DNA of 12,455 bases, from contig CAMDBY010000031.1 of assembly GCA_945889575.1 (NCBI GenBank), positions 1 to 12,455 on the forward strand, read 5' to 3'. The notes under the pieces were generated by a model. It made no database searches and had not been told where the DNA came from. It worked only from the letters and a program-made list of their open reading frames with translations. Shown here piece after piece: positions 1 through 5,762 of the stretch (position 1 is its first letter; every line of letters begins with the position of its first letter). The DNA is from Bifidobacterium breve. Lineage in GTDB: Bacteria > Actinomycetota > Acidimicrobiia > Acidimicrobiales > Ilumatobacteraceae. The translations under genes and the position numbers were made by a program.

Positions 1-189
1 ATGGTCTTCAAGGAAACGACTCTGCACATCCGTAAACACATTGGCCATTGAACTAGCAGCCATGACTACTAGTGAACCTTTCAAAGACTTGTCAGAACAT
101 GACTTCGTAGTCGTGGTGCTACCAGTCGACGTAGAACCACACGCCGACATCACAATGAGAGACCCAAGAAGTAGAAGTCGCAAACGCAC
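1..189 (-). CDS. modA: ModA-like molybdate ABC transporter substrate-binding lipoprotein, N-terminal part
   Basis: This is the first 63 codons of a gene that runs off the left edge. Translation from a GTG at 189 gives a short basic start (VRLRLLLL), a hydrophobic core, and a relaxed lipobox MSAC with Cys at residue 17, so a lipid-anchored exported protein is expected. A Ser/Thr-rich linker (about residues 18-30) follows. Residues 38-63 then read as the start of a mature ModA domain: a beta strand (GSLVVMAASSM), then NVFTDVQSRFLEDH. In the ModA family the AAxS(L/M) segment is part of the oxyanion-binding site, with the first Ser contacting molybdate or tungstate. The protein would capture molybdate outside the membrane for a ModBC permease, presumably encoded further left. 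No Shine-Dalgarno precedes the GTG, but a TACTAT -10 lies exactly 6 nt upstream, suggesting a leaderless mRNA. Only the N-terminus is visible, so tungstate or another oxyanion cannot be excluded. Confidence 0.78.
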   Translation of the reverse strand, partial: MRLRLLLLGSLIVMSACGSTSTGSTTTTKSCSDKSLKGSLVVMAASSMANVFTDVQSRFLEDH

Positions 190-222
190 TCTGTAATAGT
201 AGTCAATATTTGACTACTTCAA
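190..222 (-). promoter_or_regulatory. Putative modA promoter, leaderless type
   Basis: Read on the minus strand, TACTAT (positions 201-196) fits the actinobacterial TANNNT -10 pattern. It is separated from the GTG start at 189 by exactly 6 nt, so transcription would begin at or next to the start codon. The best -35 candidate is TTGAAG (222-217), with a short 15-nt spacer, so the -35 is less certain than the -10. The -10 overlaps one arm of the palindrome at 198-218, which would let a bound protein block RNA polymerase. Confidence 0.45.
198..218. promoter_or_regulatory. Perfect 9-bp inverted repeat, likely operator shared by modA and the PadR-like gene
   Basis: The left arm AGTAGTCAA (198-206) and right arm TTGACTACT (210-218) are exact reverse complements separated by TAT. 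The site lies in the 54-bp gap between the two divergent starts. It overlaps the modA -10 (196-201) and contains the -35 of the regulator gene (TTGACT, 210-215). A dimeric winged-helix protein bound here would block both promoters. The adjacent PadR-like protein is the obvious candidate ligand; that pairing is inferred from position and symmetry only. Confidence 0.62.
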
Positions 223-243
223 CAACGGCGGTAGAGTTTCCCT
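210..243 (+). promoter_or_regulatory. Putative promoter of the PadR-like gene, leaderless type
   Basis: TTGACT (210-215) is a near-consensus -35. After a 16-nt spacer comes TAGAGT (232-237), a TANNNT -10 that ends exactly 6 nt before the ATG at 244. No Shine-Dalgarno is visible, which fits a leaderless transcript. The -35 is embedded in the right arm of the palindrome, predicting autorepression. Confidence 0.6.
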
Positions 244-753
244 ATGGCCCGCCAGGATGCTCAGTTAGCTCGCAATGTTGTGCTGGCCCTGGTCGTTCAT
301 ACACCTCGTCATGGTTGGGCGATACATGAAGAACTGTCCCCTACAGGCGACATCGGACATGCTTGGACATTGTCTCGTCAGTTGGTATACCGAGCAATTG
401 ACACGTTGGTCGAAGACGGTCTGGTGAAACGAGCGACACCAAAAGATGGTGGCGGCGGCGACAAAGTAATCATCTCTCCCACCGCGGCCGGCAAGCGCCT
501 CGCAGTGAAATGGCTCGAGACGCCTGTGACTCACTTACGTGATGTGCGAACCGAGCTAGTTCTGAAAGTGATGCTGAGAGAAAAGTTGGGGTTGCCTCTT
601 GCTTCATTTCTTTCGCTACAACACGAGATCTTTGATCCGTTGATTGCATCAATTAACAAAGATGCTTCAGACTCGCCCGTCAATCTGTGGCGCAAAGAAA
701 GTGCGAACGCAGTCAAGCGTTACCTCACACGTCTTGAACGAAACGTGAATTAA
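244..753 (+). CDS. PadR-like winged-helix transcriptional regulator
   Basis: This 169-residue protein has the PadR family plan: an N-terminal winged helix-turn-helix (about residues 8-90) and a helical C-terminal dimerisation part. Residues 8-30 (LARNVVLALVVHTPRHGWAI) form the first helices. Residues 43-63 (LSRQLVYRAIDTLVEDGLVKR) match the PadR recognition helix and following turn. Residues 66-78, with a run of glycines, form the wing, and ISPTAAGKRLAVKWLE is the usual exit from the domain. The segment from about residue 98 is helical and would dimerise. The ATG at 244 fits the leaderless promoter geometry. The gene diverges from modA with a perfect palindrome between them, so it is probably a local autorepressor that also controls molybdate uptake. 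It lacks the TOBE molybdate-binding domain of ModE, so any metal sensing would be by a different route. The ligand is unknown. The stop codon overlaps the convergent livF stop. Confidence 0.82.
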   Translation: MARQDAQLARNVVLALVVHTPRHGWAIHEELSPTGDIGHAWTLSRQLVYRAIDTLVEDGLVKRATPKDGGGGDKVIISPTAAGKRLAVKWLETPVTHLRDVRTELVLKVMLREKLGLPLASFLSLQHEIFDPLIASINKDASDSPVNLWRKESANAVKRYLTRLERNVN

Positions 754-1463
754 CCGCCAAGATACGCAGCACGCACTGCTGGGTCTACCAGCAGATCAGA
801 ACCTGCGCCTGTCTTTACCACGTACCCAGTTTCCAAAACATATCCGCGATGCGCAGTTTTCAACGCTTGTGTGGCATTTTGCTCCACCAGAAGAACTGAT
901 ATTCCGTCAGCATTTATTTCTTTGATAATGGTAAAAATCTGGGCAATCAGCATTGGTGCGAGACCCATAGATGGTTCATCGAGCAAAAGCAACCGCGGTT
1001 TACTCATTAAAGCGCGGCCAATGGCAAGCATCTGCTGTTCTCCACCGGACAGTGTTCCGCCCATTTGGCCAATTCGTTCACGTAAACGAGGAAACAAATG
1101 CATGACATGTTCTAAGTCTTTGGCTTTTTGAGGTCCCTTATCGCCACGGACATAAGTACCCATGTCAAGATTTTCACGCACTGTCATACCAGGAAAAATT
1201 CCTCGACCTTCGGGTGCTTGACAGATTCCACGTTTTACGCGGTCGTGAGGAGCCATCTTCGTGATGTCTTCACCTTCAAAAAATATAGAGCCTTCTGCAA
1301 CGGTACGTACCCCCGAGATAGTGCGCAATGTTGTTGTCTTACCGGCGCCATTGGCGCCAATCAGTGTCACTATTTCACCCTCGTTCAGAGTGAAGGACAC
1401 GCCTTTAATTGCTTCAATTCGTCCATAGAACACATGCAAATCTCTGACCTCAAGCAGCGTCAT
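750..1463 (-). CDS. livF: High-affinity amino-acid ABC transporter ATP-binding protein LivF
   Basis: This 237-residue cytoplasmic ATPase of the Liv (HAAT) family powers import together with LivG. Visible motifs are Walker A GANGAGKTT (36-44), Q-loop Gln82 followed by the LivF-typical PEGRGIFPGMTV, signature LSGGEQQ (138-144), Walker B LLLLDEP (158-164), and VEQN (193-196). Gln in place of the usual H-loop His in that last motif is characteristic of LivF. The length is normal for the family. The ATG at 1463 has a clear AGGAG six bases upstream, and the gene overlaps the end of livG by 14 bp, so it is last in the livKHMGF order. Its TAA stop shares bases with the convergent PadR-like gene. No terminator is visible at its end. 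The substrate cannot be read from this subunit. Confidence 0.95.
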   Translation of the reverse strand: MTLLEVRDLHVFYGRIEAIKGVSFTLNEGEIVTLIGANGAGKTTTLRTISGVRTVAEGSIFFEGEDITKMAPHDRVKRGICQAPEGRGIFPGMTVRENLDMGTYVRGDKGPQKAKDLEHVMHLFPRLRERIGQMGGTLSGGEQQMLAIGRALMSKPRLLLLDEPSMGLAPMLIAQIFTIIKEINADGISVLLVEQNATQALKTAHRGYVLETGYVVKTGAGSDLLVDPAVRAAYLGG

Positions 1464-2229
1464 CAGGGACTCCTAAATATGCAGCAATAACATCGGGATT
1501 AGACCGAACTTCACTAGGAAGACCTTCTGCAATTTTTTTGCCGAAGTCGAGAACAGCGACACGGTCACTGACATTCATAACAACACTCATGTCATGCTCA
1601 ATAAGAAGAACCGTGTATCCCTGATCACGAATTTTCAAAATCAATTCATTGAGTTGTTGCTTCTCTGCAGGGTTAAAACCAGCTGCTGGTTCATCAAGAC
1701 ACAATAACTCTGGTTCGGTGGCGAGCGCCCGCGCGATTTCAAGGCGGCGCTGATATCCGTAGGGCAAGTTTCGTGCCGCATCGCTAGCCCGATCAGCGAT
1801 GCCCATTAGGGCTAGCAACTCCATCGAACGGTCGTATGATTCTTTTTCTTCAGCGCGCTGATGTTTTGTGCGCAGTAGGGCTGCGGGGATTGAAGAAGTT
1901 TTACGAGCATCCGCTCCCACCATGACATTTTCTACTGCGGTCATTTCAGAAAACAATCTAATGTTTTGAAAAGTACGAGCAATTCCCGATTGTGTTATTT
2001 GAAAACGCTTTAATTTGGTGATGTCGGAGCCGTTAAACACAACGCTTCCTTGCGTCGGCTGGTACACACCTGTCATCACATTGAAACACGTTGTCTTGCC
2101 GGCACCATTAGGACCAATTAGGCCAAGAATTTCACCACGAAAGATTTTGACCGACACATCACTCAGTGCGGTCACACCTCCAAATTGCATTGTGACATTA
2201 TTAAAATCAAGAAGAACTTCATTCGTCAT
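1450..2229 (-). CDS. livG: High-affinity amino-acid ABC transporter ATP-binding protein LivG
   Basis: This is the 259-residue ATPase partner of LivF. Walker A is GPNGAGKTT (39-47) and Q-loop Gln88 lies in ARTFQNIRLF. The LivG-specific signature LPYGYQRRLEIARAL spans residues 155-169. Walker B LLCLDEP is at 175-181, followed by AAGFNP, with the H-loop in IEHDMSVV (His212). The long stretch between Q-loop and signature (residues 100-150), including a charged KHQRAEEKE helix, is normal for LivG. The ATG at 2229 overlaps the livM stop as ATGA and has a GAGGT ribosome site 6 nt upstream. The C-terminus (VIAAYLGVPDDAA) is the typical LivG ending. It acts at the inner face of the membrane on the LivHM channel. 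Confidence 0.95.
   Translation of the reverse strand: MTNEVLLDFNNVTMQFGGVTALSDVSVKIFRGEILGLIGPNGAGKTTCFNVMTGVYQPTQGSVVFNGSDITKLKRFQITQSGIARTFQNIRLFSEMTAVENVMVGADARKTSSIPAALLRTKHQRAEEKESYDRSMELLALMGIADRASDAARNLPYGYQRRLEIARALATEPELLCLDEPAAGFNPAEKQQLNELILKIRDQGYTVLLIEHDMSVVMNVSDRVAVLDFGKKIAEGLPSEVRSNPDVIAAYLGVPDDAA
1470..1474 (-). promoter_or_regulatory. Ribosome binding site of livF
   Basis: AGGAG on the minus strand sits 6 nt before the livF ATG and inside the end of livG. It supports start at 1463 and independent ribosome loading within the overlap. Confidence 0.7.
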
Positions 2230-3311
2230 TGCGTTACCTCTTGGCCATCAGAAGCGGGCTTCATTGGAGATTTAGTACGCACTCGTCGAGGAAGAAGACC
2301 CTCAGGGCGAAATACCATGACGAGAACGAGAGCGATACCAAAAACCAGGACTCGTTTGTCGGTGAAGTTTCGGAAACGCTCTGGCAACCATGCCACCATG
2401 ATGCCGCCAAGAATTGCCCCGGCCATGTTGCCAGACCCGCCGAGAACAACTGCAGCAAGGAACAAAATGGACAACTGCAATGGGAAGTTGTCGGGGCTAA
2501 TGAATCCGACCTTGCCTGCATAATGGGCTCCGGCTAGTCCGCCGACTGCGGCTCCAATAGCAAAAGCCCACAACTTAAATTTAAAAGTATTGACTCCCAT
2601 AAGTTCTGCTGCATCTTCATCTTCACGAATAGCGGTCCATGCACGCCCAACGCGCGACTCTTCGAGGCGATACAAGCAAAACACAACAAGAAAGACAAGT
2701 GTGAGTCCAAGCCAGTAGTAGGGCTTCGGATCAAGAACACCGAACTTCAGAGGACCAATTGATGGTGGTTTGCCGATATCACTGATACCGCGACTTGCCC
2801 CAAGCCAATCGAGATTCTTTGCACTAATGCGAATGATTTCTCCGAATCCCAACGTGACGATTGCTAAGTAGTCGCCACGCAATCGCAAGGTAGGAGTTCC
2901 CAAAATGACTCCAACCAACATTGAGACCACAACAGCAATGGGTAAAGCAACAATCCAAGGAAGCGAAGCATGTTGGCTTGTCAAAACACCAACCACATAC
3001 GCACCCACGGCATAGAACCCCACATATCCGAGGTCGAGCAATCCGGCAAGTCCAACGACAACGTTCAGCCCTAATGCAACCAATACAAAAATAATGACCT
3101 GATCATTAAGAACTGTAGAAAACTGCGTTCCGGGTGTGTTCACTAGCCAGCCGATACCAGGAATTTTTGGCCACCATGGTGCGAGATACAAAGCAAGAAC
3201 TGCAAGCACATATCCCGACAAACGTTGCACACGAGACATTGACTTCCATCGCACTTGCACATCGGTATTCAGAGAAAGGAAACGTGTCCAGAGATTTGAC
3301 AACTGACTCAT
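2226..3311 (-). CDS. livM: High-affinity amino-acid ABC transporter permease LivM
   Basis: This is a 361-residue inner-membrane permease that pairs with LivH. I chose the ATG at 3311 because it forms an ATGA overlap with the livH stop. The reading frame continues upstream to 3404, but that extension lies inside livH and is basic and low in hydrophobicity. About residues 1-30 form a soluble N-terminal tail. Hydrophobic segments start near residue 32, with a core from 72 to 140. The family signature LRLRGDYLAIVTLGFGEIIRI follows at about 142-162. Residues 217-241 (LEESRVGRAWTAIREDEDAAELMGVN) make the cytoplasmic coupling loop that contacts the LivFG ATPases. SPDNFPLQLSILFLAAVVLGGSGNMAGAILGG (272-303) is the conserved late membrane region. 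The C-terminal tail is short and charged. Confidence 0.94.
   Translation of the reverse strand: MSQLSNLWTRFLSLNTDVQVRWKSMSRVQRLSGYVLAVLALYLAPWWPKIPGIGWLVNTPGTQFSTVLNDQVIIFVLVALGLNVVVGLAGLLDLGYVGFYAVGAYVVGVLTSQHASLPWIVALPIAVVVSMLVGVILGTPTLRLRGDYLAIVTLGFGEIIRISAKNLDWLGASRGISDIGKPPSIGPLKFGVLDPKPYYWLGLTLVFLVVFCLYRLEESRVGRAWTAIREDEDAAELMGVNTFKFKLWAFAIGAAVGGLAGAHYAGKVGFISPDNFPLQLSILFLAAVVLGGSGNMAGAILGGIMVAWLPERFRNFTDKRVLVFGIALVLVMVFRPEGLLPRRVRTKSPMKPASDGQEVTQ
2236..2240 (-). promoter_or_regulatory. Ribosome binding site of livG
   Basis: GAGGT on the minus strand lies 6 nt before the livG ATG, within the last codons of livM. It supports 2229 as the start despite the 4-bp overlap. Confidence 0.6.
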
Positions 3312-4432
3312 ACCCTGGCCCTGCCCAAAGATTCGCCAAGTATGCCGGTTGGGCGCACCATTAGAACGACGAGAAGAACTACGAACGCAATTACGTCTTT
3401 CCATTGGCCGCCAAAGAGTGCAGATCCGTAGTTTTCAACTAACCCCAACATAAATCCGCCGAGCAATGCACCTTTAAGATTGCCAATACCGCCAAGTACT
3501 GCGGCAGTGAAGCTCTTGACTCCCAAAATGAAACCGATATTGAAACGCGATTGGTCATAGACCATTGTGAACAACATTGCAGCGCCACCAGCCATGACTC
3601 CACCGAGCGCGAACGTGACCACAATAATAAGGTCAACGTTGACACCCAAGATTCGTGCCGTTTCAGCATCTTGAGCGACAGCGCGAACTCCACGACCCAG
3701 CTTGGTTTTATTCACAAACAATGTGAGTGCTGTCATCATCAACAATGCACCGACAATCACGATGACGTAATCAACACGAACATCTGTACCGAGTGCATTA
3801 AAAAGCACTTTCTTTTCCAAGATTCGTGGTGTTTGATACTGCTCACGGCGATTCGGGCCCCAGATTCCAACTGCTTCTGCAATTGCAGTTGAAGCACCGA
3901 TGGCAGAAATGAGAAAAGCAAGACGTGGGGCTTTCTTGCCTTTTTTGAAAAACCGAAGATACGAATACGAAATGGGTGCTGTTCCAACACACGCAATAAT
4001 GAGATTAGCTTTTGTCTCATTCACAAAAATTAGACCAATAACAAATGACGTGAGAAACGCCAACACAATTGCACCAAAAGCATCTCCATTGCCACGCAAT
4101 GGTCGGTATGCAATTCGTTCAAGAGCAACCGCCCCGACACCAGAAATAAACATTGCAGCAAAAAGAATAAAAACTAAGAAAAGAACAAGGGTGCCTCCCG
4201 TGCGATACGGATAGTTTCCGTCTTCCAGCATGGGAATATTGAGTAATTGCGTAGAGGCAATTAGCGCACTGAAAGTTCCCACCATAAAAATTTCAGAATG
4301 AGCAAAGTTAATAAGACGCAGCACACCGTAGACAAGTGTGTAGCCCAGTGCTACCAAAGCATAAATAGAGCCAAGCGCAAGTCCGGTGACGGTGAGATCC
4401 CAGAACGTGCGAACTATTAGCCAATCAGGCAT
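3308..4432 (-). CDS. livH: High-affinity amino-acid ABC transporter permease LivH, with an internal hydrophobic insertion
   Basis: This is a 374-residue inner-membrane permease, longer than the roughly 290-310 residues usual for LivH. The N-terminal signature is clear: TGLALGSIYALVALGYTLVYG (16-36) then LRLINFAHSEIFMVG (38-52). The coupling loop KTKLGRGVRAVAQDAETARILGVN is at 242-265. The C-terminal GVKSFTAAVLGGIGNLKGALLGG spans 304-326. Between RPLRG (110-114) and APRLAFLISAIG (168-179), which are normally almost adjacent in the family, there are about 53 extra residues (115-167) with one strong and one weaker hydrophobic segment ending in a basic FFKKGKK. The gene starts at ATG 4432 after a weak AGG-containing site, about 105 bp downstream of livK and behind a hairpin. 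Its stop overlaps livM. Confidence 0.92.
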   Translation of the reverse strand: MPDWLIVRTFWDLTVTGLALGSIYALVALGYTLVYGVLRLINFAHSEIFMVGTFSALIASTQLLNIPMLEDGNYPYRTGGTLVLFLVFILFAAMFISGVGAVALERIAYRPLRGNGDAFGAIVLAFLTSFVIGLIFVNETKANLIIACVGTAPISYSYLRFFKKGKKAPRLAFLISAIGASTAIAEAVGIWGPNRREQYQTPRILEKKVLFNALGTDVRVDYVIVIVGALLMMTALTLFVNKTKLGRGVRAVAQDAETARILGVNVDLIIVVTFALGGVMAGGAAMLFTMVYDQSRFNIGFILGVKSFTAAVLGGIGNLKGALLGGFMLGLVENYGSALFGGQWKDVIAFVVLLVVLMVRPTGILGESLGRARV

Positions 4433-4478
4433 ATCTACGACCTATCAAAAACGTAATGAAATCATCTTAGACAAACGA

Positions 4479-4506
4479 AACGACCGGGGATTAATCCCCG
4501 GTCGTT
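4479..4506 (-). terminator. Perfect 28-bp palindrome after livK: hairpin terminator or attenuator
   Basis: The arm AACGACCGGGG (4479-4489) pairs exactly with CCCCGGTCGTT (4496-4506). The six bases between, ATTAAT, are themselves symmetric, so the whole 28 bp is a perfect palindrome. On the minus strand the downstream bases are moderately T-rich (TTCGTTTGTCT) rather than a clean T run. Placed between livK and livH, it would let livK mRNA end or be stabilised there, with partial read-through into the permease genes. This is a known way to make more binding protein than membrane subunits. Partial termination is inference. Confidence 0.7.
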
Positions 4507-4537
4507 GTCGTTGTTGTTCAAAAGTGAACCCGAAGGT

Positions 4538-5674
4538 TTACTTGATGAGACCGAGTGAACCGTCAATCTTTCCATCTTTGATGGTGTAAGCGTAAACAGC
4601 TGTACCGACAACTTCGCCGGTCTCGTCCCACTTCAATTGCTTTGTTACGCCAGGAGCGTCGTAAGCCTTGATGAAGGCAAGAACTGATGCACGGTCACGA
4701 GCACCAGACTTGATTGCTGCAAGGAACACAGTTGCTGCGTCGTAGGCCTCAGCACCATAAGTTGCTGGGTCTTCGTTGAACTTGGCCTGGAAAGCTGCAA
4801 GGAACGTTGCGTTTGAGTCAAATGGAGCACATGTGCAACCAATGATTGAACCCTCTGCTGCTGGACCGCCTGCTTCGATATAACCCTTGTCAAGAACTCC
4901 GTCACCGAAGTACAACTGAGCGTCAACTCCGCCGTCACGCAATTGCTTGGCAAGCTTGCCAGCTGCTGCGTAGTAACCACCAAAGAACAAAGCATCAATG
5001 CCTGCATCCTTTGCTGCTGTTACAACTGCTGAGTAGTCTGCACTTTCTGGATCGAGGCTGTTCATTTCGACTGCTTTGTCACCAAGGCTTGTCTGAACGA
5101 TGTCTGCAAGACCCTTACCGTATTCAGATGCGTCGTCGAGAACTCCGACTTTCATCTTTCCATCAGCAGTGATTTTGGATGCAAGGCCTGGGCCCTGCTT
5201 GTCGTCACCAGCAAGTGCACGGTGGAAAATCTTCCAGCCGTTCTTTGAAAGATCTGCGTTGGTAGCTGATGGAGTAATGATCGGAAGACCAGCCTCATCG
5301 AACTTGCCATTGACTGCTTTTGACTCACCAGAGAATGCTGGTCCAACGATTCCGAGAACGCCTGCATCAGCGATTGCCTTGTCGGCAAGTGCTGGAGCCT
5401 GGTCTGGGTCACCTTGTGAGTCATATGCTTCGATGCCTACTTGGCAATCAGCATTTGCTTCATTGAACTCTGCGACTGCAAGGTCGAGGCCCTTTTTGAT
5501 GTTCACACCAAGGTTGCCTGCTTCTCCAGTGAGTGCGCCGAAGAATGCAATCTTCACGCCTTCACAAGATGCTGCAGCACCGTCTGATGCTGAGTCATCA
5601 CTTCCGCAGGCAACGCCTACGAGTGACAGACCAATAATGAGTGCGCTTGCGCGCGCAATCCGGCTTTTTTTCAT
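4538..5674 (-). CDS. livK: Liv-type amino-acid ABC transporter substrate-binding lipoprotein
   Basis: This is a 378-residue exported binding protein of the type 1 periplasmic-binding fold. The start at ATG 5674 is set by a strong GGGGGAG site 7 nt upstream and by a proper signal peptide: MKKSRIARAS, a hydrophobic core, then GVAC with lipid-anchor Cys23. The frame stays open to 5734, but that extension would bury the signal. Ser/Asp/Ala linker residues 24-36 follow. The mature domain opens with KIAFFGALTGEAGNLGVNIKKGLDLAVAEFNE (41-72), the usual ligand-site region. GIVGPAFSGESKAV and GLPIITPSATN (108-139) are the second binding segment. The middle section (YFGDGV, EGSIIGCTC) and AYDAATVFLAAI (310-321) are typical. 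Cys280 and Cys282 form an unusual close pair. The gene has its own promoter and precedes livHMGF. The ligand is probably a hydrophobic or aromatic amino acid; the exact one cannot be read. Confidence 0.93.
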   Translation of the reverse strand: MKKSRIARASALIIGLSLVGVACGSDDSASDGAAASCEGVKIAFFGALTGEAGNLGVNIKKGLDLAVAEFNEANADCQVGIEAYDSQGDPDQAPALADKAIADAGVLGIVGPAFSGESKAVNGKFDEAGLPIITPSATNADLSKNGWKIFHRALAGDDKQGPGLASKITADGKMKVGVLDDASEYGKGLADIVQTSLGDKAVEMNSLDPESADYSAVVTAAKDAGIDALFFGGYYAAAGKLAKQLRDGGVDAQLYFGDGVLDKGYIEAGGPAAEGSIIGCTCAPFDSNATFLAAFQAKFNEDPATYGAEAYDAATVFLAAIKSGARDRASVLAFIKAYDAPGVTKQLKWDETGEVVGTAVYAYTIKDGKIDGSLGLIK

Positions 5675-5681
5675 ATGTTTT

Positions 5682-5688
5682 CTCCCCC
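5682..5688 (-). promoter_or_regulatory. Strong ribosome binding site of livK
   Basis: GGGGGAG on the minus strand ends 7 nt before the ATG at 5674. It is the clearest Shine-Dalgarno in the window, consistent with high expression of the binding protein, and it decides the start codon. Confidence 0.8.
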
Positions 5689-5694
5689 TAGGAG

Positions 5695-5757
5695 ATCGGT
5701 GACAAAAGCCACATGTACTGGGTAGTAGAACCAAACTATCGGTGTCTTTGACAAAAG
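5695..5757. repeat. Two imperfect direct repeats at the livK promoter, possible regulator sites
   Basis: On the plus strand, ATCGGT directly followed by GACAAAAG occurs at 5695-5708. The same two words recur at 5738-5757, separated there by six extra bases (GTCTTT). Starts are 43 bp apart, about four helical turns. The second copy fills the spacer of the putative livK promoter and the first lies in its leader. The arrangement suggests paired protein-binding sites, but no regulator is identified. Confidence 0.45.
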
Positions 5758-5762
5758 GTCAA
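5733..5762 (-). promoter_or_regulatory. Putative livK promoter
   Basis: On the minus strand, TTGACC (5762-5757) resembles a -35 and TAGTTT (5738-5733) a TANNNT -10, with an 18-nt spacer. Transcription would start near 5726, giving a leader of about 50 nt that contains the strong ribosome site. The -35 overlaps the kynureninase stop codon, so livK could be driven both from here and by read-through from the kyn operon. Confidence 0.5.

Noticed and set aside
244..753. Regulator considered as ModE because of the neighbouring modA.
   Set aside because: The winged helix is PadR-like and the C-terminal part has no TOBE/Mop molybdate-binding repeat.
1128..1490. A 120-codon plus-strand frame opposite livF and the end of livG.
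   Set aside because: The opposing strand carries the Walker A and Q-loop regions of LivF; the plus frame shows no domain or ribosome site.
3312..3404. Upstream extension of livM to an earlier in-frame ATG.
   Set aside because: The 31 extra residues are basic, lie inside livH and do not match permease N-termini; the ATGA overlap at 3311 is the better start.
5100..5702. A 200-codon open frame on the plus strand opposite livK.
   Set aside because: It lies wholly antisense to a gene with a clear family match, signal peptide and ribosome site. Its composition (Ala, Ser, Pro rich) is what the complement of livK codons gives, and no recognisable domain appears.
5675..5734. Upstream extension of livK to an earlier in-frame start.
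   Set aside because: It would place 20 residues before a complete signal peptide and run through the ribosome site.
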